From contig NZ_JABTEX010000001.1 of the NCBI RefSeq assembly GCF_015711645.1, positions 1,240,001 to 1,304,000 on the forward strand: 64,000 nucleotides of DNA, read 5' to 3'. A program made the position numbers and the translations under genes. The notes below the pieces were generated by a model that saw only the letters and a program-made list of their open reading frames with translations, had not been told where the DNA came from and searched no databases. Shown in pieces: positions 43,814 through 52,075 of this stretch. The stretch comes from Planomonospora sp. ID82291 (GTDB taxonomy: Bacteria; Actinomycetota; Actinomycetes; Streptosporangiales; Streptosporangiaceae). Position 1 is the first letter of the stretch, and each line of letters begins with the position of its first letter.

Positions 43814-45322
43814 CTACTCTCCGCCCCGCGCGTGCCCCGCCCGGCGCCGGACGAGCACCACGCCGCCCAGCATCCCGCCGAAGAGCATGGCCGACCCGGC
43901 TCCGACGAGGCCCAGCCCGGAACGTTCACCGGGCCGGCCGCCCGTGTCCGCGCCGCCCTGCGGCGTCACCACGACCTGGGGGGTGGTGGGCGTCGCCCGG
44001 GTCGGCGTGACGGTGACGGTGGCGGTCGTGGTCGGCTTGGGCGTGGTGGCCTTGGCGGAGGTGGAGGACGAGGCACTCTTGCTCGTCCCCGGGGTCGGAC
44101 CGGTTCCTCCGGAGGTAGGCGTGACGCAGGTGGGCGTCGGAGTGGACGAGGGGGTGGACAAAGGACTGCCCGTGGCCGACGTGGTGGGGCCGGGAGTGCA
44201 CGTCGGCGGAACCCTGGTGCCGGTGGACGTCGGCGTGGAGGTCGGTGTGGACGTGGGGGTCGAGGTCGGCGAGCCGGTCATCGTGGGGGTCGGCGAGCCG
44301 GTCATCGTGGGGGTCGGCGACATCGTCGTGCCAGCCTCACCGATGGTGACCTCCACCGCCACCGGCTTGCTGACGAGCCTGCATACGGAGCGGTACCAGT
44401 GCGGCGGACCCGCCAGTTCCTCCGTGACGACCCGGAAGGCGTCCAACTGGGTCCACTTGCCATCACCGCCGTCGTCCATGATCTCGATGGTGTGCGGACC
44501 GTAGCTGAGACCGCGGAAGCTCCAGAGGGTCTGCCCGCCCTGGGTGGAGGAGTTCGTCTGCTCCCCGTTCTCCTCCTTCGACGCGTCGACGGAGGCCGGC
44601 GTGGCCGCCTTGCCATCGATCTTGAACCAGACCTTGCCCGCGTCCTTGTCGCGCCGGGCGATGTAGTCGATGCCGGTGCCGGAGAACTGCATGAAGGCGC
44701 TGTCGCCCTCATTCTTCGTACGGTGGACGTCCCGCTGATAGTCGTTGTGGTGCGGCGGTTGGTCGCTCAGGTCGTCCCATCCGGCCACCCCGCCGTACTT
44801 CACCGCCGAATCGTCGTCGTTGACCATCCTCTCGCCCGCAGGCGGCGTGTAGTCGACGAACAACCGCTCCGGTACAAGGACGACCTTCGCCGCCCGGGTG
44901 GTCTGCGCGGCGTCGGAGATCGTCTCCGGAAGTTCCAGGACGTCGTCCGACTGGTCGGCGCTCCCGACCGGTTGGAGGATGCCCTGCCAGGCGCCGGAGA
45001 GCTGCACGTTGCCGGTAACCGTGACCTTTCCTCCGGAGGCGGCGCCCTGCGGGGTGCTGAACTTGGTCGTGCCTCCGGTGTACGCGAGGTTCCATCCGAT
45101 GCTCAGCGGGTCACCGACCGACAGCACCGTGGGGATCGACAGCTTGGTCTGCAGGCGCACCGCGCCCTCCCTGGCCATTCCCCCGGTGCACTTGTAATCG
45201 ATGACGAACTCGGCGTTGTTCGCGGAGGCCGTGCCGGAGGACAGCACGACCAGCGCGCCGCTCAGCAGGCCCAGCATCGGGACCGCGACCGCCGTACGGA
45301 GTCCTGTCGTCCACCGCGCCAC
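43814..45322 (-). CDS. Large secreted surface protein, probable sortase substrate (cassette 2)
   Basis: 502-residue protein with GTG start and a signal peptide (about 1-34). Domain 1 (about 36-150) is beta-rich with an IDYKCTGG start like the other substrate. Domain 2 (about 205-300, DSAFMQFSGTGIDYIARR; KVWFKIDG; LSYGPHTIEIMDDGG) resembles the beta-sandwich carbohydrate-binding-like domains of actinobacterial secreted proteins. A Ser/Thr/Pro repeat linker (STPTSTPTSTPTSTG) leads to PQGGADTGGR, a hydrophobic helix and RRRAGHARGGE. A 24-bp DNA repeat lies in the linker (44278-44325). Likely exposed on the cell wall and linked by the neighbouring sortase. Confidence 0.7.
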   Translation of the reverse strand: MARWTTGLRTAVAVPMLGLLSGALVVLSSGTASANNAEFVIDYKCTGGMAREGAVRLQTKLSIPTVLSVGDPLSIGWNLAYTGGTTKFSTPQGAASGGKVTVTGNVQLSGAWQGILQPVGSADQSDDVLELPETISDAAQTTRAAKVVLVPERLFVDYTPPAGERMVNDDDSAVKYGGVAGWDDLSDQPPHHNDYQRDVHRTKNEGDSAFMQFSGTGIDYIARRDKDAGKVWFKIDGKAATPASVDASKEENGEQTNSSTQGGQTLWSFRGLSYGPHTIEIMDDGGDGKWTQLDAFRVVTEELAGPPHWYRSVCRLVSKPVAVEVTIGEAGTTMSPTPTMTGSPTPTMTGSPTSTPTSTPTSTPTSTGTRVPPTCTPGPTTSATGSPLSTPSSTPTPTCVTPTSGGTGPTPGTSKSASSSTSAKATTPKPTTTATVTVTPTRATPTTPQVVVTPQGGADTGGRPGERSGLGLVGAGSAMLFGGMLGGVVLVRRRAGHARGGE

Positions 45323-45509
45323 TGGTCACTCCGCTCGTAAAACCTGGACACAGAAGTGGTCATTTCATCACAACCGGTCCGGATCGTACTGGTATACGGC
45401 CGCACCCCGCAGGAGGTTCGGGGAGACTCCAGGGGCACTGTGGCGCAGTTGTGATCTCTGAACGTTCCATCCGGCGAACCCGGCGCCCCGATCTCCTGTA
45501 CCTCCAGGT

Positions 45510-45528
45510 AACAGAATCGTATTCTGTT
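45510..45528 (+). promoter_or_regulatory. Operator-like palindrome over the acyl-CoA dehydrogenase promoter
   Basis: AACAGAAT-CGT-ATTCTGTT: perfect 8-bp arms, 26 bp before the ATG at 45555. TATTCT (45520-45525) inside the right arm can serve as -10, so binding would block initiation. This is the layout expected for a TetR-family repressor of fatty-acid genes; no regulator gene is adjacent. Confidence 0.55.
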
Positions 45529-45554
45529 CCGCGGAGACCCTAAGGAGGCAGTCC

Positions 45555-46700
45555 ATGCAGCGAGACCTCTTCGAGGAGGAGCACGACCTCTTCCGGGAGA
45601 CCGTGCGCGAGTTCCTGGCCCGGGAGGTCGTGCCCCACCACGACCGGTGGGAGAAGGACGGCATCGTCCCCCGCGAGGTATGGAAGAAGGCCGGCGAGGT
45701 CGGGATGTTCGGCTTCGGCGTGCCGGAGGAGTTCGGCGGGGCGGGCATCAAGGACTTCCGCTACAACGCGGTGATCGTGGAGGAGATCACCCGGGTCGGC
45801 GCGTCGGGCCTCGGCTTCTCCCTCCACAACGACGTCATGGCCCCGTACTTCGTCGACCTGACCAGCGACGAGCAGAAGGGCCGGTGGCTGCCCGGGTTCG
45901 CGAGCGGCGAGCTGATCACCGCCGTCGCGATGACCGAGCCGGGGGCCGGCAGCGACCTGCAGGGCGTGCGGACCACCGCCGTGCGCGACGGCGACCACTA
46001 CGTCCTCAACGGTTCCAAGACCTTCATCACCAACGGCATCAACTCCGACCTGGTGGTGGCCGTCGCCAAGACCGACCCGGCCGCGGGCGCCCGGGGCATC
46101 TCGCTGCTGGTCGTCGAGCGCGGCATGGAGGGCTTCACCCGGGGCCGCAACCTGGACAAGATCGGCATGCACGCCCAGGACACCGCCGAGCTGTCCTTCG
46201 ACAACGTCCGCGTCCCCGCCGCCAACCTGCTCGGCGACCAGGAGGGCCAGGGCTTCTTCCAGCTCATGGGCAACCTGCCGCAGGAGCGCCTGTCGATCGC
46301 CGTCGCGGCGGTGGCCGCCGCCGAGACCGTGCTCAAGGCGACCATCGACTACTGCAAGAACCGCCAGGCCTTTGGGCGCAGCATCGGCACCTTCCAGAAC
46401 ACCCGGTTCGTGCTGGCCGAGCTGGACACCGAGGTGGAGATCGCCCGGCACTACCTGGACAAGTGCATCCTCGCCCTCAACGCGGGGCGGCTCACCGTCG
46501 TGGACGCCGCCAAGGCCAAGTGGTGGACCACCGAGCTGCAGACCAAGGTCATCGACCGCTGCCTCCAGCTGCACGGCGGCTACGGCTACATGATGGAGTA
46601 CCCCGTCGCCAAGGCCTGGATCGACAGCCGCGTCCAGACGATCTACGGCGGGACCACCGAGATCATGAAGGAGATCATCGGCCGCTCCTTCGGCTTCTGA
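45555..46700 (+). CDS. Acyl-CoA dehydrogenase, LCAD/IVD-like
   Basis: 381-residue flavoprotein with AAGGAGG before the ATG. FAD motifs AMTEPGAGSDLQGV and GSKTFITNG. The C-terminal position usually Glu in MCAD is Gly (YGGTTEIM), while Glu244 in NLPQERLSIA fits the LCAD/isovaleryl-CoA dehydrogenase catalytic base. It therefore probably acts on long or branched acyl-CoA, unlike the form at 34454. The promoter carries an operator-like palindrome. The stop is followed directly by 30-bp tandem repeats. Confidence 0.88.
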   Translation: MQRDLFEEEHDLFRETVREFLAREVVPHHDRWEKDGIVPREVWKKAGEVGMFGFGVPEEFGGAGIKDFRYNAVIVEEITRVGASGLGFSLHNDVMAPYFVDLTSDEQKGRWLPGFASGELITAVAMTEPGAGSDLQGVRTTAVRDGDHYVLNGSKTFITNGINSDLVVAVAKTDPAAGARGISLLVVERGMEGFTRGRNLDKIGMHAQDTAELSFDNVRVPAANLLGDQEGQGFFQLMGNLPQERLSIAVAAVAAAETVLKATIDYCKNRQAFGRSIGTFQNTRFVLAELDTEVEIARHYLDKCILALNAGRLTVVDAAKAKWWTTELQTKVIDRCLQLHGGYGYMMEYPVAKAWIDSRVQTIYGGTTEIMKEIIGRSFGF

Positions 46701-46760
46701 CCGCCGCCGACCGCTGCCGGCCGTTTCTGCCCGCCGCCGACCGCTGCCGGCCGTTTCTGC
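46701..46760. repeat. 30-bp tandem repeat, two full copies plus degenerate tail
   Basis: Two perfect 30-bp copies starting CCGCCGCCGACCGCTGCCGG (46701-46730, 46731-46760), with partial copies of CCGACCGCTG to about 46800. It starts immediately after the acyl-CoA dehydrogenase stop. Confidence 0.85.
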
Positions 46761-46878
46761 CCGCCGCCGACCGCTGCCGACCGCTGCCGACCACTTCTGA
46801 CCGCTTTCAGCCCTCTCGTCGGGCCTCTTCGGCCCCTCCGGGCCGCGACGCCGGTCACCGGCCACGCCCGCCCCGCGC

Positions 46879-46918
46879 CCACGCCCGCACGACGGAATGC
46901 CTCCCGGTGCGGGCGTGG
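46879..46918 (-). terminator. Terminator after the small lipoprotein gene
   Basis: Perfect 12-bp stem CCACGCCCGCAC / GTGCGGGCGTGG with a 16-nt loop, 15 nt after the stop at 46934. Confidence 0.65.
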
Positions 46919-46933
46919 TCGGCGGCCGGAGCC

Positions 46934-47467
46934 TCAGTTCCTGACGAGCTCCTCGATCCTCACCGCCACCCCGTCCTTGATCGTCACCTTGGCGTACAGC
47001 GAGACGTCCGCCTTGAGCGCCTTCTTCAGCTGGTCCACGCTGCACCGGTGCGGGATCGCCCCCTCGTCGCAGACGCCGCCCTGCACGTCGAGCACCTCGG
47101 TGTACGGCAGGAGCTGCGCGGTGCGGTCGCCGGCGTCGTCCCCCGCGATCAGGATGGAATCCGCCCCCTTCATGGTGACCTGACCCTGCACATCCTCGTC
47201 GAGGCCTCTGCCGCCGGGGATGTCCGGGCTCGCCGGCGCCGACGGCGAGGACGCCGGAGGCGACGCCTCGGCCGTCTCCGGGGCCGTCTCCGGAGGCGGG
47301 GCCGGGGTGGAGGCGGCGGGAGACGCCGCCTGCGGAGCGGATCCCGAGGCGGAGGGCGCCCCCGGGGCGGCGGACGGGTCCGAGCCGCCCTCCCCCGTGC
47401 AGGCGGAGAGGCAGACGGCGAACGCCGCCGCCAGCAGGACACGCGTTGTCTTCGACGTTCTGTTCAC
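46934..47467 (-). CDS. Small secreted lipoprotein
   Basis: 177-residue protein from GTG 47467 (AGGGTGG upstream; GTG 47476 is an alternative). Signal VNRTSKTTRVLLAAAFAVCL then a LSAC lipobox with Cys23. A Pro/Ser/Ala linker of about 70 residues precedes a compact domain (GQVTMKGADSILIAGDDAGD, LLPYTEVLDVQGGVCDEGAI, ADVSLYAKVTIKDGVAVRIE), with two Cys (VCDEGAIPHRCS) that could form a disulfide. It is an envelope protein of unknown role, perhaps an OB-like beta domain. Confidence 0.65.
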   Translation of the reverse strand: MNRTSKTTRVLLAAAFAVCLSACTGEGGSDPSAAPGAPSASGSAPQAASPAASTPAPPPETAPETAEASPPASSPSAPASPDIPGGRGLDEDVQGQVTMKGADSILIAGDDAGDRTAQLLPYTEVLDVQGGVCDEGAIPHRCSVDQLKKALKADVSLYAKVTIKDGVAVRIEELVRN

Positions 47468-47594
47468 GACGGCCACCCTGCCACGAACCGCCGCGCCGTA
47501 CGCACCCGCAGCGTACGGAGGCCCGCGCGGAACCTCCGCACCCCGCGGCCGGACGGCGCATACTGGTCAGCGAGACTCCCCCGAGGCGGTGACG

Positions 47595-47756
47595 ATGGAC
47601 AGCGGACTGATCCTGCTGGTCTTCCTGGCGTTCCTGTTCGCCTGGGGACTGAACCGGGTGCGCCGGGCACTGCGGCTCGGTCCCCTCGCCTACGCGGGCG
47701 TCATGATCGTGTTCATCATCGTGATGCTCGCCGTCTGGGGCCAGACCATGCGCTGA
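47595..47756 (+). CDS. 53-residue small membrane protein
   Basis: ATG at 47595 with GAGGCGG upstream. Two hydrophobic helices (LILLVFLAFLFAWGL and YAGVMIVFIIVMLAVWG) are joined by a basic loop (NRVRRALRLG). The frame is open upstream inside the reverse-strand lipoprotein region, but the RBS and hydrophobicity support this start. Unknown function. Confidence 0.55.
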   Translation: MDSGLILLVFLAFLFAWGLNRVRRALRLGPLAYAGVMIVFIIVMLAVWGQTMR

Positions 47757-47817
47757 CGGACGATGCGCCGGGCCGCGCCGGGAACGAACCGCGCGCCGGC
47801 GGGTCCCGGGCCGCGCG

Positions 47818-48594
47818 CTAACCGGCGGACGCCTCCAGCAGCACCCGGGCGACCAGCTCGGGATCGTCGCTCATCGGCAGGTGGCCGCAGCCCCGCAGCA
47901 GTTTCACCCGCTGCCCGGACCACCGCGCCGCCCGCACCGCCTGCCGCCGCAGCAGCAGCCGGTCGCGCTCGCCCCAGGCGATCGTGACCGGCACCTTGGG
48001 CGGCGCCGGAGGCATCAGCCACGCGAACGAGGCCAGCGTCTCGTCGAACCCCCGGGCACCCCGCAGGGCCTCTCCGGCGGCCAGGACCGCCTCCTCGGAG
48101 AGCCTGCCCGGATGGGCCACCATCACGCCCGTCGACAGCGCCCGCGCGACCGGGTTGCGCGCCGTCGCCTCGGCCCGCTCCGGCGGGAGGGCCAGCGCCG
48201 CCGCCCTCGTCGCGCGGAGCACCGTCTGGAGGTAGCGCAGCTCGCCCCGGCTCCAGAACCCCGCCGGGGACAGCGCCGCGGCCGTGCGGACGACCCCGCG
48301 GGAGGCGAGCTCCAGCGCGACGTAGCCGCCGAGCGAGTTGCCCGCCACGTGCGGCTCGCGGACGCCGAGCATCCCGCAGAAGGACTCGACCGCGTCCGCG
48401 AGCGTCTCCGCGGTGTACGGCGTGCCGGGCGGCAGCGGCGGCGAGACGCCGAACCCCGGGAAGTCGACGGCGATCACGTCCCGCTCGGCGGCGAGACGGT
48501 CGAGCACGGGCAGCCACCCCTGCCAGTGGTGCCCGATGCCGTGCAGCAGGATCAGGGGCGCTCCGGCCCCGCGTCGTTCGAAGGCCAGCTCCAT
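47818..48594 (-). CDS. Alpha/beta hydrolase
   Basis: 258-residue hydrolase from ATG 48594 (a TTG four codons upstream is less likely). Oxyanion motif LHGIGHHWQGW, nucleophile elbow AGNSLGG with Ser87, and the catalytic His in GCGHLPMSDDPE. It resembles MhpC/BphD-like esterases or hydrolases of generic type; the substrate is not predictable. It is not in an obvious operon: a convergent membrane-protein gene lies downstream and the phosphatase gene upstream is 67 bp away on the same strand. Confidence 0.8.
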   Translation of the reverse strand: MELAFERRGAGAPLILLHGIGHHWQGWLPVLDRLAAERDVIAVDFPGFGVSPPLPPGTPYTAETLADAVESFCGMLGVREPHVAGNSLGGYVALELASRGVVRTAAALSPAGFWSRGELRYLQTVLRATRAAALALPPERAEATARNPVARALSTGVMVAHPGRLSEEAVLAAGEALRGARGFDETLASFAWLMPPAPPKVPVTIAWGERDRLLLRRQAVRAARWSGQRVKLLRGCGHLPMSDDPELVARVLLEASAG

Positions 48595-48661
48595 GAGACC
48601 ACTCAAGCACCGATCGGGCGGCGGGCCTAGCCCCGTGACCGCACGGGGCCGGGCGGCGCGC

Positions 48662-50896
48662 TCAGCGCGACCGGGTGGGGATCTCGAACCAGACGGCCTT
48701 GCCCTCCTGCGTGGGGCGGGAGCCCCAGCGCCGGGCGAGCTGGTCGACGAGGTAGAGGCCGCGGCCTCCCTCGTCGTTCTCCCCCGCGCTGCGGATGCGG
48801 GGGAGCCGCAGGTCCTGGTCGAAGACCTCGACCCAGACGGACTCCCGGCCGCGGCGGATCCGGAGCGTGAACTCCTTCTCCGCCGCCACCTCGTCCTCGT
48901 CCTCGAAACCGGGCAGGTCCCAGGACTCGTCGAAGTCGAGCGAGCCGCCGTCCATCACCAGGTCCCGGCGGGGGACGTTGGAGTTGGCGGCGTGCAGCAC
49001 GACGTTGGTGACCACCTCGGAGACGAGCAGGCAGGCGAGCTCGGCCCGCTCCTCCGGGACGTTCCACTCGGCGAAGGCCTCCGACGCCATCCGGCGGGCC
49101 TCGCTGACCATGATCGGTTGAGCCGCGAAGGTGCGCTCCTCGACCTGCAGGTCGGCGGCGGCGGACCGGACCACCAGGATGGCCATGTCGTCGTCGATCT
49201 CCCCCGGCACCGCGACCGTCGCGGCGTCGGCGATGTGCTCCACCGAGTCGCGGGAGAACTCCACGAGCCTGTCGCAGAGCAGCGTGAGGTTCTCCTCGTC
49301 GCTGAGCGGGCGGCTGCCGGAGTCGCGCATCGGGCGGCGGTCCACCAGGCCGTCGGTGTAGAGCAGCAGCGACGCCCCCGGCGGCAGCGTCCGCGTCTCC
49401 TCCTTGTAGACCAGGTCGGCGTGCACGCCCTTGGCGCGGACGCCGAGCGGCTGGCCGACCTCCTTGATGTCGAGCTCGACGCAGGTGTCGTCGACGAGCA
49501 GCAGCGGCGGGGCGTGTCCGGCGTTGGCGAAGGACAGCTCCCGCGACCAGGCGTCGTAGACGAGGTACTGGCAGGTGACGATGGGCGGGACGCTGATGTC
49601 CTCACCGCTGTCGTCCTGCTCCGGGGTGGCGATGATGCGGGTCCACTCGTCCAGGCGGGCGAGGATCTCCGCGGGCGGCTTGTCGTCCTGGGCGAAGGCG
49701 CGCAGCGCGGCCCGGAGCTGCCCCATGACGGCGGCGGCCTTGGCGCCCCGGCCCTCCACGTCGCCGATGACGATGCCGACCCGGCCCGCCGAGAGCGGGA
49801 TCACGTCGTACCAGTCACCGCCGACCTGGGTCTGGATGCCCTGGCCGTGCGAGGCGAGCGGCGCGGCGGGGTAGTAGCGGACCGCGATCTCCAGTCCGTC
49901 GAGCTGGGGCAGCGCGCGGGGCAGGAGGTACTTCTGGAAGGACTCGGCGGTGTGCCGCTCCTCCTCGAACAGCAGCGCGTTGTCCACCGCCAGCGCGACC
50001 CGGGTGGCGATGGCCCCGACGAAGTCGCGGTCGAAGGTGTCGTAGTGCGGGCTGCGCCGGTCGGTCAGGTTGGACAGCCCCAGGTACATCAGGCCGAGCG
50101 TCTCGCCGCGCACGCACAGCGGGGCGACGATGGCCGACGTCAGGCCGACCTCCGCGGCCAACCGGGTGCTGCCCTCGCTCGGGCTCGGGTAGCGGGTCCG
50201 GGCGAAGTCCTCGACCAGGATCGTCTCCTGGCGGCGCAGCGCGGTGTCGGCGTAGTGGCCCGCGGGGTAGCGGATCTCGGCGCCCAGCGGAGCCCAGGTG
50301 CCCGGCGGCGGGCTCCAGCCCTGCACGTGGGTGGAGACCCTCCGGGTCAGCCGCTCGCCCTCCATCAGCTCGATGAAGCAGTGGTCGGCGAACTGCGGGA
50401 CGAGCATCTCGGCGACGCGCTTGAGCGTCTCCTCGACGTAGAGCGAGCCGGCGAGGCGCTCGCCGATCCGCTCCAGCAGGCCGAAGCGGTCCTTCTCCCG
50501 CTCGTTGCTCCGCATCGCCTCACGGGCGGTGATGACGATGCCCGACACCGCCCCGGAGGAGTGGCGCAGGGGCACGGCCTGCGCGCGAACGTAGATCATC
50601 GTCCCGTCGCCGCGCTTGACCTCGAAGGTGCCCTCCCAGACGCCGCCCTTGAGCACCTGCTTGGCGGCCTCGACCACGAGCGGGTGGTCGGCGTCCGTGA
50701 GGTTCGGCGCGAGCCCCCGCGGCTCCGTGGAGCCCGGCGGGCCGGAACGGCCGAAGAGCCGCTCGGCGAACGGGTTCCAGTAGAGGAGATTGCTGAAGCG
50801 GTCGGTGACCACCACCGCCATCTCCGCCTGGTCGAGGACGGCTCCGGCCGAGAGGTGGTCGGCGGCGTCCTGCGGAAGATCCCCCCACCGCTTCAT
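48662..50896 (-). CDS. PAS-GAF-PP2C (SpoIIE-type) phosphatase fused to a HATPase anti-sigma kinase domain
   Basis: 744-residue multidomain regulator. PAS at about 15-130 (AEMAVVVTDRFSNLLYWNPF; GDGTMIYVRAQAVPLRHSSG), GAF about 145-305, PP2C-type phosphatase about 330-545 (VGGDWYDVIPLSAGRVGIVI, GDVEGRGAKAA, FANAGHAPP, LLLYTDGLVDRR, DDDMAILVVR) and a C-terminal HATPase domain about 570-744 (LVSEVVTNVVLHA; GGRGLYLVDQLARRWG). Such proteins regulate anti-sigma antagonists by opposing phosphatase and kinase activities in response to a signal. No membrane segment. The STAS protein at 57941 could be a target, which is inference. Confidence 0.85.
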   Translation of the reverse strand: MKRWGDLPQDAADHLSAGAVLDQAEMAVVVTDRFSNLLYWNPFAERLFGRSGPPGSTEPRGLAPNLTDADHPLVVEAAKQVLKGGVWEGTFEVKRGDGTMIYVRAQAVPLRHSSGAVSGIVITAREAMRSNEREKDRFGLLERIGERLAGSLYVEETLKRVAEMLVPQFADHCFIELMEGERLTRRVSTHVQGWSPPPGTWAPLGAEIRYPAGHYADTALRRQETILVEDFARTRYPSPSEGSTRLAAEVGLTSAIVAPLCVRGETLGLMYLGLSNLTDRRSPHYDTFDRDFVGAIATRVALAVDNALLFEEERHTAESFQKYLLPRALPQLDGLEIAVRYYPAAPLASHGQGIQTQVGGDWYDVIPLSAGRVGIVIGDVEGRGAKAAAVMGQLRAALRAFAQDDKPPAEILARLDEWTRIIATPEQDDSGEDISVPPIVTCQYLVYDAWSRELSFANAGHAPPLLLVDDTCVELDIKEVGQPLGVRAKGVHADLVYKEETRTLPPGASLLLYTDGLVDRRPMRDSGSRPLSDEENLTLLCDRLVEFSRDSVEHIADAATVAVPGEIDDDMAILVVRSAAADLQVEERTFAAQPIMVSEARRMASEAFAEWNVPEERAELACLLVSEVVTNVVLHAANSNVPRRDLVMDGGSLDFDESWDLPGFEDEDEVAAEKEFTLRIRRGRESVWVEVFDQDLRLPRIRSAGENDEGGRGLYLVDQLARRWGSRPTQEGKAVWFEIPTRSR

Positions 50897-51016
50897 CGAG
50901 TGACCGCCCCTCGGTAACGGGTGTGCGCAAAGCCAACCACGGTTGCTCCTGCTGCAGTCTCGGCCGGGGAGTGGAGGGATTTCCCCGTGGGATCCAACCG
51001 GGTGAATGCGCGCCGG

Positions 51017-51718
51017 TCAGCGCGCGGAGACGAAGACGTGGGCAGCGACCTCCCGCGGAAGGTCCGCAAGAGAGTTGCCCGTCGCATCGTCACCTATCAC
51101 CCGCACACCGTCGTCGCTCGCCGCGAGCGTCACCTCGCGTCCGGGTTGTATCCCAACTTGCTTGAGTTTAAGCATCACAGCGGGATCGCTTTGCACTTGT
51201 TCGCTAATTCGACGCACGACAACGGGTACATCCCTGGGTCCGGCCGCCTCCGCCATCGACGGCAGCGACTCCCATTCGACTCCGGCCGCGGTCACGCCGA
51301 GCTCCTCCAGCCCGGGGATCGGGTTGCCGTGCGGGTCCCTGGTCGGGTTGTTCAGCAGCGTGATCAGGCGCGCCTCGACGGACTCGGACATCACGTGCTC
51401 CCAGCGGCACGCCTCGATGTGCACCTCCTCCCAGGGCAGGCCGATCACCTGGGTCAGCAGGCACTCCGCGAGGCGGTGCTTGCGCATGACGCGGGTCGCC
51501 AGGGTGCGGCCGAGGTCGGTCATGGTCAGGTGCCGGTCGCCCTCGACCCGGACCAGGCCGTCCCGCTCCATCCGCGCGACCGTCTGGCTGACGGTCGGGC
51601 CGCTCTGCTGGAGCCGCTCGGCGATACGGGCCCGGAGGGGGACGATCCCCTCCTCCTCCAGCTCGAAGATCGTACGGAGGTACATCTCCGTGGTGTCGAT
51701 CAAACCGTGTGCGGTCAA
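51017..51718 (-). CDS. Iron-dependent DtxR/IdeR-type repressor
   Basis: 233-residue metalloregulator. TTG start with GGGAGGAG upstream ([20 protein letters not shown]). Winged-helix domain ([39 protein letters not shown]), dimerisation/metal domain ([41 protein letters not shown]) and a C-terminal SH3-like domain. It resembles IdeR/DmdR1, which repress iron uptake when Fe(II)-bound. The size and ligands (Cys/Glu/His in EACRWEHV) are standard. Confidence 0.9.
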   Translation of the reverse strand: MTAHGLIDTTEMYLRTIFELEEEGIVPLRARIAERLQQSGPTVSQTVARMERDGLVRVEGDRHLTMTDLGRTLATRVMRKHRLAECLLTQVIGLPWEEVHIEACRWEHVMSESVEARLITLLNNPTRDPHGNPIPGLEELGVTAAGVEWESLPSMAEAAGPRDVPVVVRRISEQVQSDPAVMLKLKQVGIQPGREVTLAASDDGVRVIGDDATGNSLADLPREVAAHVFVSAR

Positions 51719-51908
51719 GACTCCTCCCGTCCTGTATCGGCGCCGCGTCCGCTCCGCGGCGTCCCGCGGCTCGTTCCGGACAGGGCTGGATTCGCAAAAA
51801 GGTCTCGGGCTACGACCCTATTGGGAGAACCGCCCGCGATGACCCCAGATGACGAACGACGGCAACGCGGCGCGGCCCGGAATGCTTCCCCGCCGTCCCG
51901 GAGCCCCC

Positions 51909-51999
51909 GACGCGGCCCGCCCCGGAGCCCCCCGACGCGGCGAGCCCCGGGGCCCCCGGACGCGGCGAGCCCCGGGGCCCCCGGACGCGGCGAGCCCCG
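51909..51999. repeat. 25-bp GC-rich tandem repeat, about four copies
   Basis: Units starting GACGCGGC at 51909 (diverged), 51934, 51959 and 51984 (truncated); the second and third are almost identical (GACGCGGCGAGCCCCGGGGC...). It lies in the 357-bp spacer 51719-52075 between the iron repressor and pdxH, which contains no recognisable gene. Confidence 0.85.
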
Positions 52000-52075
52000 C
52001 GGGCACGGGCAGGCGGACCCGACGGGCACGGCCACCGGGCCGGCGGCCCGCCCGCCGGGAACCGGCCGGACGCGG

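Noticed and set aside
41070-45322. Assigning LPXTG or LAXTG (class E) signals to the two surface proteins
   Set aside because: Neither motif is present near the C-terminal hydrophobic segment; the shared motif is PxG..TGG.
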